Source of the DNA: Thiocystis minor
GTDB taxonomy: Bacteria > Pseudomonadota > Gammaproteobacteria > Chromatiales > Chromatiaceae
DNA length: 46,444 nt
Reading direction: 5' to 3'
Assembly: GCF_016653465.1 (NCBI RefSeq)
Contig: NZ_NHSQ01000070.1
Location: forward strand, 1 to 46,444
The translations under genes and the position numbers were made by a program. The notes beneath the pieces are model-generated. The model had not been told where the DNA came from. It did no database searches and saw nothing but the letters and a program-made list of their open reading frames with translations. Positions 16,943 to 24,264 of this stretch are shown piece after piece. The stretch's first letter is position 1. The number at the start of each line of letters is the position of its first letter.

Positions 16943-17770
16943 TCATCTGAATTCGGCGAGAAGCGACGGCCAGCGTTCGAGCCAGCAGCAGCGGTGGTCG
17001 AAGTCTGGCAAGACCTTGAACGCCGCCCGAGGATTCCGGGCACGGAAGCGGCGGATCGTGTCCAGCGGAACGCGGTCATCCCGAGCCCCGATCAGATGAA
17101 GCTGGCGGATGCTCGCCTCCAGCGGCCTTCGCTCGACTGGATTCAGGGATCCGGCTAGTCGGCTGTAGCCATGACGATCGGCCCAGGCGTCGATATCCAG
17201 ATTGGCGGCGATGGTCACCAGGCGATCCACGCCGGCCAGACGCTCGGCCATCAGCATGGCCAGCACGCCACCCCCGCTGTAACCGATCAGGGTGATGCGC
17301 CGACGCTCGTCATACGGCAGGCCGTGGGTGATCGCCGCCACCATGCTCTCGACCACCTCCTGGCTGTAGCGGCCATGGGTCCACAGCCAGGGCCTGCAGC
17401 CACGGGATTGGGACGGTTGGTGGTAACAGGGCCGACCGAGATACAGCGCGGCCATTGGATCGCGCGCCATCAGCCGAAGCGCCAGCGGATCGCGGGGCGT
17501 GGGATCGGAGGCGATGCGGTGTCTGCTGTCCCAGGGCCGGCCGTCTCCTTCCAGATAGAGATGGATCCGCGGCGCGGCAGTAAGGTCTCCCTGGCGATAG
17601 AGGACATGCTGAAAGCGCGTGCCGGGAATCAGAACGCCCCGCATGCCGTGGGTCGCGGCCAGTGCCTCGATCGATGGTTGAGCGCCCGTGTGACTGGCGC
17701 AGCCGGGCAGCGCACAGATCCAGGCGGCGGCAAGCAGCGCCCCAGCGAACGCCCTGATGAGCGGTGGCAT
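16943..17770 (-). CDS. Alpha/beta-hydrolase lipoprotein
   Basis: The 275-residue protein has an N-terminal signal with a lipobox, LPGC at about residues 21-24, so it should be a lipoprotein. The hydrolase nucleophile elbow is GYSGGG (Ser in ITLIGYSGGGVLAML). The probable acid and base are in GARDDRVPLD and the terminal DFDHRCCW. Short cysteine-containing pieces (RPCYHQPSQSRGC) suggest disulfides outside the cytoplasm. It follows the TIGR02270 gene by 36 bases on the same strand and is probably the last gene of the VgrG cassette transcript. Substrate unknown. It is not a TssJ: the size and fold differ. Confidence 0.75.
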   Translation of the reverse strand: MPPLIRAFAGALLAAAWICALPGCASHTGAQPSIEALAATHGMRGVLIPGTRFQHVLYRQGDLTAAPRIHLYLEGDGRPWDSRHRIASDPTPRDPLALRLMARDPMAALYLGRPCYHQPSQSRGCRPWLWTHGRYSQEVVESMVAAITHGLPYDERRRITLIGYSGGGVLAMLMAERLAGVDRLVTIAANLDIDAWADRHGYSRLAGSLNPVERRPLEASIRQLHLIGARDDRVPLDTIRRFRARNPRAAFKVLPDFDHRCCWLERWPSLLAEFR

Positions 17771-17806
17771 GTCGACGTCAGTCGGCTGAACGTTCGGCGC
17801 GCCGAT

Positions 17807-19078
17807 TCAGCGCCATTCGCCCGCTCCAAGCAGGCGCGCCTGCCGCCAGGCGGGCTGGCTCGTCGGAAACAGGGGCGTGCCGGGTTGCAGGAGCGAAAGG
17901 TCGATCGCGGCGGCGCTCCGCTGGCGTTGAAAACCCTCGCGCAGCACCCGCCGGCAGTGTCCGACCGAGACCGACTCGCCCAGGAAGACGCGCCTGCCAG
18001 GCGGGAAACGGGTTTGATTGGCGTCCCACCAGTCCCGCAACTTGCGCGCATCCGGCCAGGGCAGGCTGTCGTCCTCGTCCATGGCGGTGTCAGGATCCTC
18101 CGGATCGTCGTTGGGACCGGGTTCAAAACCGTCCGGCGGGGGGCGTTCGAGGTCGAGAGCGGCCAGATCGAGACCCGTAACGAACGAGAATGACTCGCCC
18201 GCGAGACGGGCAAGCCGGTCGTCGGCCATCTGCCCGATCAGCCAGGGGAGGTAGTGTGCATCGCCGGCGCTTCCGGCGCCCTGAATCAGCAGACGTCGAT
18301 TGGCGGGATCCTGGGCGATGGTCTTGAGAAGGCGATGTGCGCTCGGCGCATCGACCGCCTTCAGCCACAGCCGCAGTGCTGGCGCGCGGCAGGCGTTCGG
18401 GGTCGTGGCGAAACCTTCCAGCACTGCGAGCGAGCGGTCGCGATCCCCGAGCAGCAACGCCGAGGAGGCCGCCTGGAAGCGAGCCAGGTCGTCTTCATCC
18501 TTTAGCCCCTGGGTGCAGGCGGAACGCAGATCGCGCCGACCGATCTCTCCCGCCGCGCGGAAGGCACGGGCGCGCAGACTTGGATCAGGATCGTTGCAAG
18601 CCTCCGCAAGCATCGCACCTGGATCGAGACGATGCATGGCGCAGGCGGCAATGCCGGCCTCGCGTCGAATGGGCGGTCTGGACGCCAGCAGTTCCGCCAC
18701 AATGCCTTTGAGGTCATGGGCCGAGACCCAGCCAAAGGCGGAGGTCAGGCCGCGTTGCGCTTGCGGCAGCGCGGCGGCGAGCGCGAAGAGATGATCGAGC
18801 CGGGTTGAATCCTTGTGCTCGATCGCCAGCACCGCCGCCGCGAACACCTCGCCGACGCCGGGTGTCTCCAGCGCGCCCATGCACAGACGCGATCCCGCGT
18901 CGCCCGCGACCGCGAGGCCGTCGAGATGCGCGGCCAGACGCTCGTCGAGTCGGCGCAGATGATGGAGTTTGACATGGGGGGCACGCACCAGGCTGGACCG
19001 CACATGGCGCAGGATGGCCGATTCTTCGGCGTGCTGCTGGATGACGGCTGGAATGGGTTGGCGGGAATGGGCGAGCAT
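17807..19078 (-). CDS. TIGR02270-family, type VI secretion-associated HEAT-like protein
   Basis: This 423-residue protein starts MLAHSRQPIPAVIQQHAEES. That opening (PIPAVI-x-QHAEE) and the LRRLDERLAAHLDGL stretch are the TIGR02270 signature. The middle is made of HEAT-like helical pairs (for example DPDPSLRARAFRAAGEIG). Its C-terminal third is acidic (FEPGPNDDPEDPD). I chose 19078 because GGGGAAGATGAACTC precedes it; an ATG at 19135 would add 19 residues. The family is found with VgrG effector cassettes and may be an adaptor or accessory factor. Its molecular role is unknown. It lies between the propeller-like gene and the hydrolase lipoprotein. Confidence 0.82.
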   Translation of the reverse strand: MLAHSRQPIPAVIQQHAEESAILRHVRSSLVRAPHVKLHHLRRLDERLAAHLDGLAVAGDAGSRLCMGALETPGVGEVFAAAVLAIEHKDSTRLDHLFALAAALPQAQRGLTSAFGWVSAHDLKGIVAELLASRPPIRREAGIAACAMHRLDPGAMLAEACNDPDPSLRARAFRAAGEIGRRDLRSACTQGLKDEDDLARFQAASSALLLGDRDRSLAVLEGFATTPNACRAPALRLWLKAVDAPSAHRLLKTIAQDPANRRLLIQGAGSAGDAHYLPWLIGQMADDRLARLAGESFSFVTGLDLAALDLERPPPDGFEPGPNDDPEDPDTAMDEDDSLPWPDARKLRDWWDANQTRFPPGRRVFLGESVSVGHCRRVLREGFQRQRSAAAIDLSLLQPGTPLFPTSQPAWRQARLLGAGEWR

Positions 19079-19146
19079 GAGTTCATCTTCCCCATCGGTC
19101 ACGCATCGATACAGGCGAATTCCGGAAGCCGTCATGTTCCATGAGA

Positions 19147-20046
19147 TTAAGCGATGCGATGCCAGACCTGGCCATCGAAGGCCATGACATCCTGTCGGCC
19201 GATCGACCACAGCACATTGCCCGCCTGACACAGATGATACGTGGAAGGTCTCTCGCGAGACGTCATGCGCACCTCTTCCACCGTACCGTCCGCGAGCCTG
19301 AACACGCCGCGCATCGTTGCGAGATACAGGTGAGGCTCCAGCCAGGCGAGCGACCAGATGTCATGCGGGAAGGCAGCGTGCTCGATCACGCCGAGTTGAT
19401 CACCTCTCCCCGCGATCAGGATTCCCGCTTGCCCCCCAAAATAGACATTTCCATCCGTCGCACAGCAAATGCTGGTCAACGTCAGGTTGGTGGGGCTCAG
19501 GATGGCATTCCAACGCTCCCCATCGAATCGAAAGATCTCTCCATTCCAACCGGCTGCATAGATTTCCGACAGCGAAAAGCCGTCGATCGCCTCGAAACCC
19601 GTAACCGCGGTCTCGTCCGACGGCAGACCGTCACCGAGCGACATCCAGAGGCCGCTGTCGAGCCGTCGGTAGACCTGTCTGCCCATGCCGACCGCAAGCG
19701 CGTTCCCCGCCACCGAACCCACGGCTCGCAGTGCGCCTGGCGATCCAGTCGCGCCGGCGCTCTGCAATACGTTTTCCGCATGCACGTCACCACTGCCGAG
19801 GAGTACCGCCTCGCCTTTCGGGCCTAGCGCAATAAGCTGTTCATTCGGCGACTTGCAGATGGACGCCCCGACGACCGGGAACGACACCTGGGCGTCGTCA
19901 GACCACTCCTCGCCGTCGTACTCGAAGATCGTCGACTTAGGGTGATCCGGGGTCGCGCCGGACGTCTTGGTCGCGATCAGATATCCGATATCGGGGCCGC
20001 GCACGGCCCCGGTGACATAGTCGTAGCCTTCGAGGATGGCGTGCAT
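19147..20046 (-). CDS. Beta-propeller-like protein, candidate immunity protein
   Basis: This 299-residue protein is built of repeating beta units, each ending in an aromatic pattern: FEYDGEEWSD, YRRLDSGLWMSLGDGL, FRFDGERWNAIL, FRLADGTVEEVRM and MAFDGQVWHRIA. This is typical of a six- to seven-bladed propeller of the kelch/YCF48-like class. There is no signal peptide or membrane segment. It starts 18 bases after the stop of the DUF4150 nuclease toxin, the place where an immunity gene is normally found. That role is an inference from position; no immunity family is recognised. It could instead be an accessory protein of the cassette. Confidence 0.6.
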   Translation of the reverse strand: MHAILEGYDYVTGAVRGPDIGYLIATKTSGATPDHPKSTIFEYDGEEWSDDAQVSFPVVGASICKSPNEQLIALGPKGEAVLLGSGDVHAENVLQSAGATGSPGALRAVGSVAGNALAVGMGRQVYRRLDSGLWMSLGDGLPSDETAVTGFEAIDGFSLSEIYAAGWNGEIFRFDGERWNAILSPTNLTLTSICCATDGNVYFGGQAGILIAGRGDQLGVIEHAAFPHDIWSLAWLEPHLYLATMRGVFRLADGTVEEVRMTSRERPSTYHLCQAGNVLWSIGRQDVMAFDGQVWHRIA

Positions 20047-20064
20047 TTCCGAATCTCTCCAGAC

Positions 20065-21231
20065 CTATCTCAGCCGCCGCGAGCGGTTGGCGACGACCAT
20101 GTCAGCCGCTTCCACCGCATCGGATCCCGCATACCCTTCCTGGACGCTCTTGATGGGCGTTCGATCCTTGATTCCGCAATCCCGGTGATAGGCGTTGATC
20201 TGCGACTCCAGACACTTCTCGTTGCAGCCGGACTGCGGAAAGGTTTTGTTGGCCGCTTCAATGGATTGTTGGCGTGCCGTTCCGAAATCGGTGATCTCCG
20301 TCGTCAGCGTTGACCCGTTACCGAGTGCCACGGTGCCGGATCGGGCGGATTGCGCCGCTGCCGTGCTCTGGTACGCATGCATCAGCCCATGGGTACCATG
20401 ATACTGGTTGGTGCCCTCCACGCAGATACAGGGTGCCTTCTCCGCATCGTAGCCTTCGGTGCCGCGAAGCGGAACCGAACCGTCGGCCGGCCCCCGCCCG
20501 CTATCGAAAAACGAACTGGCTTCGATCATGTGATGCGGCGTTTGACCGGGGCAGCATCCGGGTTGACGCTTGGCGCCACGTCCTTTCGGCGCATAAGGCA
20601 CCAATTGGCAGCGGCGCGCGGCGAGGCAGTTATCGCCCGCCGTTTTCGTGGCGTACTGCTCCACCTTCTGCTCGTCGTAGAGCGGTTTGTCTGGAGGGCA
20701 AGGACTGGGGCCGCCTTTTTTGTGCGGCTTGAAGTCTTTACATGCCTCGGCTTCTTTGTCCATATCCTCTTTGCAGGGATGATCGGGGGAGATGCTCATC
20801 GAGTCCAAGTACGGCCAAGTCGGCGTCTGTCCGGGTCGCGATGCATGATTATGGGTTGTCAAATCGAGGTGCCGAACGGCGTTTTCGCCTTCGACCATGA
20901 CGTCCATCGACCACGAATTGAAGTAAATCTTGCCGCGATGAACGCTCGTGATCACCCCCTTTTTTGCCGCGCACCCGGCCTCGTCGCCGACGCTCTTCTT
21001 GAAGTAAGACTTATCCTTCAGCATGATCTCCTTGCCGCCGATCTTGACCGTTGCGCTTCCATCCGAGGTGTCGCTCGCCATGCCTGTGTTGGGATAGGGA
21101 ATGGGAACGCCCGGCGGGGTCGCGGGATTCTCCGGAGGTGTCATGCAAACGTCCGGAAACGCGCAGACGGCTTTACCGTCCGCCGCCTTGCAGGAGATTT
21201 CGCGCCCATTCGCAAAGACGTCGTTAGCCAT
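20065..21231 (-). CDS. DUF4150 PAAR-like protein with C-terminal HNH/Endo VII nuclease toxin domain
   Basis: This 388-residue type VI effector candidate has residues 1-130 as a DUF4150 PAAR-like spike tip (MANDVFANGREISCK, IPYPNTGMASD, KIGGKEIMLKDKSYF). A cysteine-rich linker follows. The C-terminal part from about 220 resembles Tox-GHH2/HHH nucleases of the HNH/Endo VII group: CCPGQTPHHMIEASSF (His233, His234), APCICVEGTNQYHGTHG (267-282) and the following LMH, with histidines available for metal and catalysis. It would cap VgrG and be injected to cut nucleic acid. Its neighbours (KS-like, DUF2169, DUF6484, VgrG) are the known companions of such effectors. Target cell type is unknown. Confidence 0.83.
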   Translation of the reverse strand: MANDVFANGREISCKAADGKAVCAFPDVCMTPPENPATPPGVPIPYPNTGMASDTSDGSATVKIGGKEIMLKDKSYFKKSVGDEAGCAAKKGVITSVHRGKIYFNSWSMDVMVEGENAVRHLDLTTHNHASRPGQTPTWPYLDSMSISPDHPCKEDMDKEAEACKDFKPHKKGGPSPCPPDKPLYDEQKVEQYATKTAGDNCLAARRCQLVPYAPKGRGAKRQPGCCPGQTPHHMIEASSFFDSGRGPADGSVPLRGTEGYDAEKAPCICVEGTNQYHGTHGLMHAYQSTAAAQSARSGTVALGNGSTLTTEITDFGTARQQSIEAANKTFPQSGCNEKCLESQINAYHRDCGIKDRTPIKSVQEGYAGSDAVEAADMVVANRSRRLR

Positions 21232-21273
21232 TGGTCAACCCATTTTGTTGGGCGCGTTCGGGCAGATTTGCCA

Positions 21274-22299
21274 TCACGCACCCTTGAAACGCAAGATCGC
21301 CGCCGCTCGTCTGCCGGCATCGTTCGCGCAATGAAACAGGAGATTGGGGCCTGCCGAATACGCCTTGCGACAGGCCGCATCGGCGACCGCCAGCATCGCG
21401 ATGCCCGCCGCGGCGCCTGATTCGCCGATGCACTCCGCGGGATGCCAGAGATCGAACGCCGCTTTGCGTTGCCGCAGGATGCGCGATAGCGCCAGGGCCG
21501 CTTCCTTGAAGGAATACTGCTCTCCGGAAAGATCGGCGATGCGGGCGTCGAGGTCATGCAACTCGCAGCGCGCCTCGCTCAACGCAGCGCGAATGGCCGT
21601 GGCTAGGCCGTCCGCCCGCAAGGGTTCATCCGAGTCGATCGGTGCCGGCTCGGTTCCGAATCCGATCCCGATGCATTGCAATTCGCCGGGGCCGCTGGGG
21701 CGACCGATCAAAAGGGCACCAGCTGCCTCGCCGGGGATGAAACCGTTGGAGTTGCCCGACGACAGCAGACGCTCGGCTCGCTCGTAACTGCTCAAGGTGG
21801 GCCAGGTCAAGAGGCTGTCGGTCGCGGCGATCAGCACCAGTGGCGCCTTGTCTCCGTAAACGAGTTTGTGCGCCTCGGCGAGGGCAATGGCCGCGCCGAC
21901 CCGCCCCTGGGGGATGATGGCAGAGCCAATCGCAAACTGTAGACCAAGCTCCTGCTCGATCCCGGCCAGCAGCCGATCGTCCAGACCATCGAGCCGGCCT
22001 GGACGCTCGCGCTCTGCAACGCAGAGAAGCAAGGGAATACCGGACCAGCTCTCGTGCGGAATCTGATCCAGACACTCGGCAATCGCCATCGCCGCCATTT
22101 TGACGAGCTTGGTCAGACCGCGCCACGGCTGCTCCAGCGGCACCTGATGCGCCATGATCCATTCGCCGTCGTTTCCCATGAAGCGGGTCTCGGTCGGGTT
22201 GCCGATCTTGGCGCGGATCGCGGCGCAGGCCGCCGGCGCGGACAGGCCGACGCTGGTGACCAGCCCGGTCCGCTTGATGGCGATGGGTTGGACGGTCAT
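21274..22299 (-). CDS. Type VI cassette beta-ketoacyl-synthase-like protein (degenerate)
   Basis: This 341-residue thiolase-fold protein opens IKRTGLVTSVGLSAPA like FabB/FabF. The region that should carry the nucleophilic cysteine reads LVLIAATDSLL, with no Cys. The later HPAECIGESGAAAGIAML corresponds to the ketosynthase histidine motif region. It is therefore likely non-catalytic in condensation, and probably acts as a folding or loading helper. Such genes are regular members of DUF4150/PAAR effector cassettes. It begins seven bases after the DUF2169 gene, with AGGACAG as ribosome site, and is followed by the toxin gene. Confidence 0.8.
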   Translation of the reverse strand: MTVQPIAIKRTGLVTSVGLSAPAACAAIRAKIGNPTETRFMGNDGEWIMAHQVPLEQPWRGLTKLVKMAAMAIAECLDQIPHESWSGIPLLLCVAERERPGRLDGLDDRLLAGIEQELGLQFAIGSAIIPQGRVGAAIALAEAHKLVYGDKAPLVLIAATDSLLTWPTLSSYERAERLLSSGNSNGFIPGEAAGALLIGRPSGPGELQCIGIGFGTEPAPIDSDEPLRADGLATAIRAALSEARCELHDLDARIADLSGEQYSFKEAALALSRILRQRKAAFDLWHPAECIGESGAAAGIAMLAVADAACRKAYSAGPNLLFHCANDAGRRAAAILRFKGA

Positions 22300-22306
22300 G
22301 TCTGTC

Positions 22307-23422
22307 CTAACCCGCCGGGGTCGGCTCGGGTGCGGGATTCGTGGTGGCGGTCGGCTCGACGGAGAGCGGGAAGGCCACCTCCTCGCGCGCCTGCCACCAG
22401 TCCTGCCCCTTCTTTCCCACCAGGATCTGGGCGATCTCGAACATGTTTTTCTTCAGTGGGCGGGCCACCCGCCAGGTCAGCATCATGCGCTCCAGATCCG
22501 GTTCCAGCACCAAGGTGTCCAGAGTCGCCTGGAGATCCTCGCGTTCGCCTTTCTTCGGGAAGAGATGCACCGGAGCCTCGAAGGCCGGAAGTCTGAAGCT
22601 CCGGCGTCCATCCGGGGTCAGATTGACGAGCCCGACTTCCTGGCCGCCGAGCGGCCCCGCGATCTGCTGATCCAGGGGCGCGGCCTGATAGTAGCGTTCG
22701 TCGAAATCCGGCGGCAAAAAGGGGAAGTGCTCATCGAGCCAGTGCTGATCATAGGTTCCGGCATAGCGGTAACGCGGCTCCCAGTTGCGCCCGATCGGGC
22801 CGAAGGCCATCGGGGCATAGTCGCCGTCGGGGCGCGTGACCGGCCGATTCAGCTCCTCGGTGTTGGGCAGCAGCGCGCCGTCGAGCCAGTCCGAGCGCAG
22901 ATGCCTGTGGAACCCCGTGCCGACGGGATTACGGAGGAAGGCGGCGTGCTGGGCGAAATCCTCATGTCGGTTGTCGACCCCGCCGAAGGCGCGGTCGTAA
23001 GAGATCGGCATCCGGGTAAAGGGGATGGGTTCGCTCACACTGACGCCGGTCGATGCAACCTGCCAGCAGCGCATCCCGACCACGGCGAAGTGCTTGGTTA
23101 TGCCATTGACCTTCAACCCGACCGGCACCCGCGGCGCCGGACGCCCTTCCGGCGCGTAGGCGCTTCCGCTTATCAGGATATCGGCGCGTGGCTTCCTGGG
23201 CGCGAAATCGACCTCATGGATCGGCGCCGAGCGACCAGGCTCGCCGGAAAAGGTATCGGCCATCACTAACGGCATCTGTTCTTGCGCCAAGTGCAGACGA
23301 TCGGAACCGTTGCGAGGGAGCGCAAAGGTTCCCTTGATGACGATGACCAGAAGCTCCCGGCCGCTGGGCTCCATGCCCATGGTATAGCCGGCGACCATGC
23401 GGGTTGCATTGATGAGTTCCAT
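22307..23422 (-). CDS. DUF2169 effector-chaperone-type protein
   Basis: This 371-residue protein starts MELINATRMVAGYTMG. DUF2169 features include LLVIVIKGTFALP, KPRADILISGSAYAPEG, PISYDRAFGGVDN, YAPMAFGPIGRNWEPR and YQAAPLDQQI. DUF2169 proteins are needed to load PAAR or DUF4150 effectors onto VgrG in several type VI systems (established for the family); here it sits exactly between the DUF6484 and KS-like genes. The frame is open for another 84 codons upstream, but the conserved start is at 23422. Cytoplasmic, no membrane segment. Confidence 0.87.
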   Translation of the reverse strand: MELINATRMVAGYTMGMEPSGRELLVIVIKGTFALPRNGSDRLHLAQEQMPLVMADTFSGEPGRSAPIHEVDFAPRKPRADILISGSAYAPEGRPAPRVPVGLKVNGITKHFAVVGMRCWQVASTGVSVSEPIPFTRMPISYDRAFGGVDNRHEDFAQHAAFLRNPVGTGFHRHLRSDWLDGALLPNTEELNRPVTRPDGDYAPMAFGPIGRNWEPRYRYAGTYDQHWLDEHFPFLPPDFDERYYQAAPLDQQIAGPLGGQEVGLVNLTPDGRRSFRLPAFEAPVHLFPKKGEREDLQATLDTLVLEPDLERMMLTWRVARPLKKNMFEIAQILVGKKGQDWWQAREEVAFPLSVEPTATTNPAPEPTPAG

Positions 23423-23463
23423 GATCCCCCTAACACTCGGTCCACGACGATGAAGGAACCTGT

Positions 23464-24009
23464 TTAGTTCAACTGCACCGAGCCGCCCTTGATGCGATTG
23501 ACGCCCGCGGAGCGGCTCAGCACATAATCCCCCTGGATCAGCACCTTCCCGGCCTTGGTCAGGGTGATGCTGGCCTTGCCGCAGCGCAGGACGAGTTGTT
23601 CCTTCGCATTCACCAGCAGCCGCTCCCCGTCGGCGTCGATCTCCACCTGGCCTGGTCGCTCGGGAAGTGGCCAACCAGCGCGCTCACGCAGCACGCCCAT
23701 GACAATGGGTTTGACCGGATCGCCGCCTTCGAACATCAAGGTCACCCGATGGCCGAGATGCGCCCCGTGCAGATCGACGACGGTCCGCGCCGGCAGCGCC
23801 GCCGTGCCGGGCTGTCCGGGATAAAGGACGAGCGGTGTGCGGCCCTCCTGCGTGATCGCGATGACCTCGCCGATGACGACGCTCGGCGCCGCCGGAATCT
23901 CGACCGCCTTGATCGACGGCGCCTCGATCAAGGGTCGCAGCAGATCGACTCCGGAGACGTCCTCGGCCGACGATTCGATGAAATGTTCGGCGACCAATCC
24001 GCGACTCAT
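23464..24009 (-). CDS. DUF6484-domain protein of the VgrG cassette
   Basis: This 181-residue protein has an N-terminal unit (VVIGEVIAITQEGRTPLVLYPG, HRVTLMFEGGDPVKPIVMGVL) resembling the OB-like beta barrel of VgrG, as DUF6484 does. Its C-terminal GERLLVNAKEQLVLRCGKASITLTK portion resembles the beta-helical tail of VgrG. A GGAGGGT ribosome site supports the ATG at 24009. It probably helps to connect VgrG and the PAAR-like effector. It lies downstream of vgrG, separated by a 251-base spacer that includes palindromic element C, and is followed 41 bases later by DUF2169. Confidence 0.78.
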   Translation of the reverse strand: MSRGLVAEHFIESSAEDVSGVDLLRPLIEAPSIKAVEIPAAPSVVIGEVIAITQEGRTPLVLYPGQPGTAALPARTVVDLHGAHLGHRVTLMFEGGDPVKPIVMGVLRERAGWPLPERPGQVEIDADGERLLVNAKEQLVLRCGKASITLTKAGKVLIQGDYVLSRSAGVNRIKGGSVQLN

Positions 24010-24179
24010 AACGACCCTCCGATTTAAAACCGCAACCGTCAAGCGCCGCGACGAAAATCACCCGTGCCACGGCGAAAACGCACACCTACAGCCGCCAGTC
24101 ATGATCAGGCGAGCAGACACAAATACCGAGCCAACCAAGATCGGGACTGACACGGGATAAAATTGAATGTTTCTATCAC

Positions 24180-24264
24180 TTAAATCGCGTCGACTCTATC
24201 GCCGCTGATGGCTGCCAAGCTGGCCGACGACTCAAAAACGCATACCGTCACGGACGCGGTTTAA
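24180..24264. repeat. Stop-codon-associated palindromic element, copy C
   Basis: TTAAATCGCGTC (24180-24191) pairs with GACGCGGTTTAA (24253-24264) with one mismatch in 12. The outer flank TATCACTTAAA matches, in reverse complement, the right flank of copy A (TTTAAGTGATT). The right arm contains the vgrG stop codon (TTA at 24261-24263, read as TAA on the minus strand). The arms have diverged from copies A and B by C-to-T changes. It lies between vgrG and the rest of its cassette and could attenuate transcription there. Confidence 0.7.

Noticed and set aside
16943-17770. The lipoprotein as the missing TssJ
   Set aside because: It is 275 residues with a GYSGGG hydrolase elbow; TssJ is smaller and a beta-sandwich.
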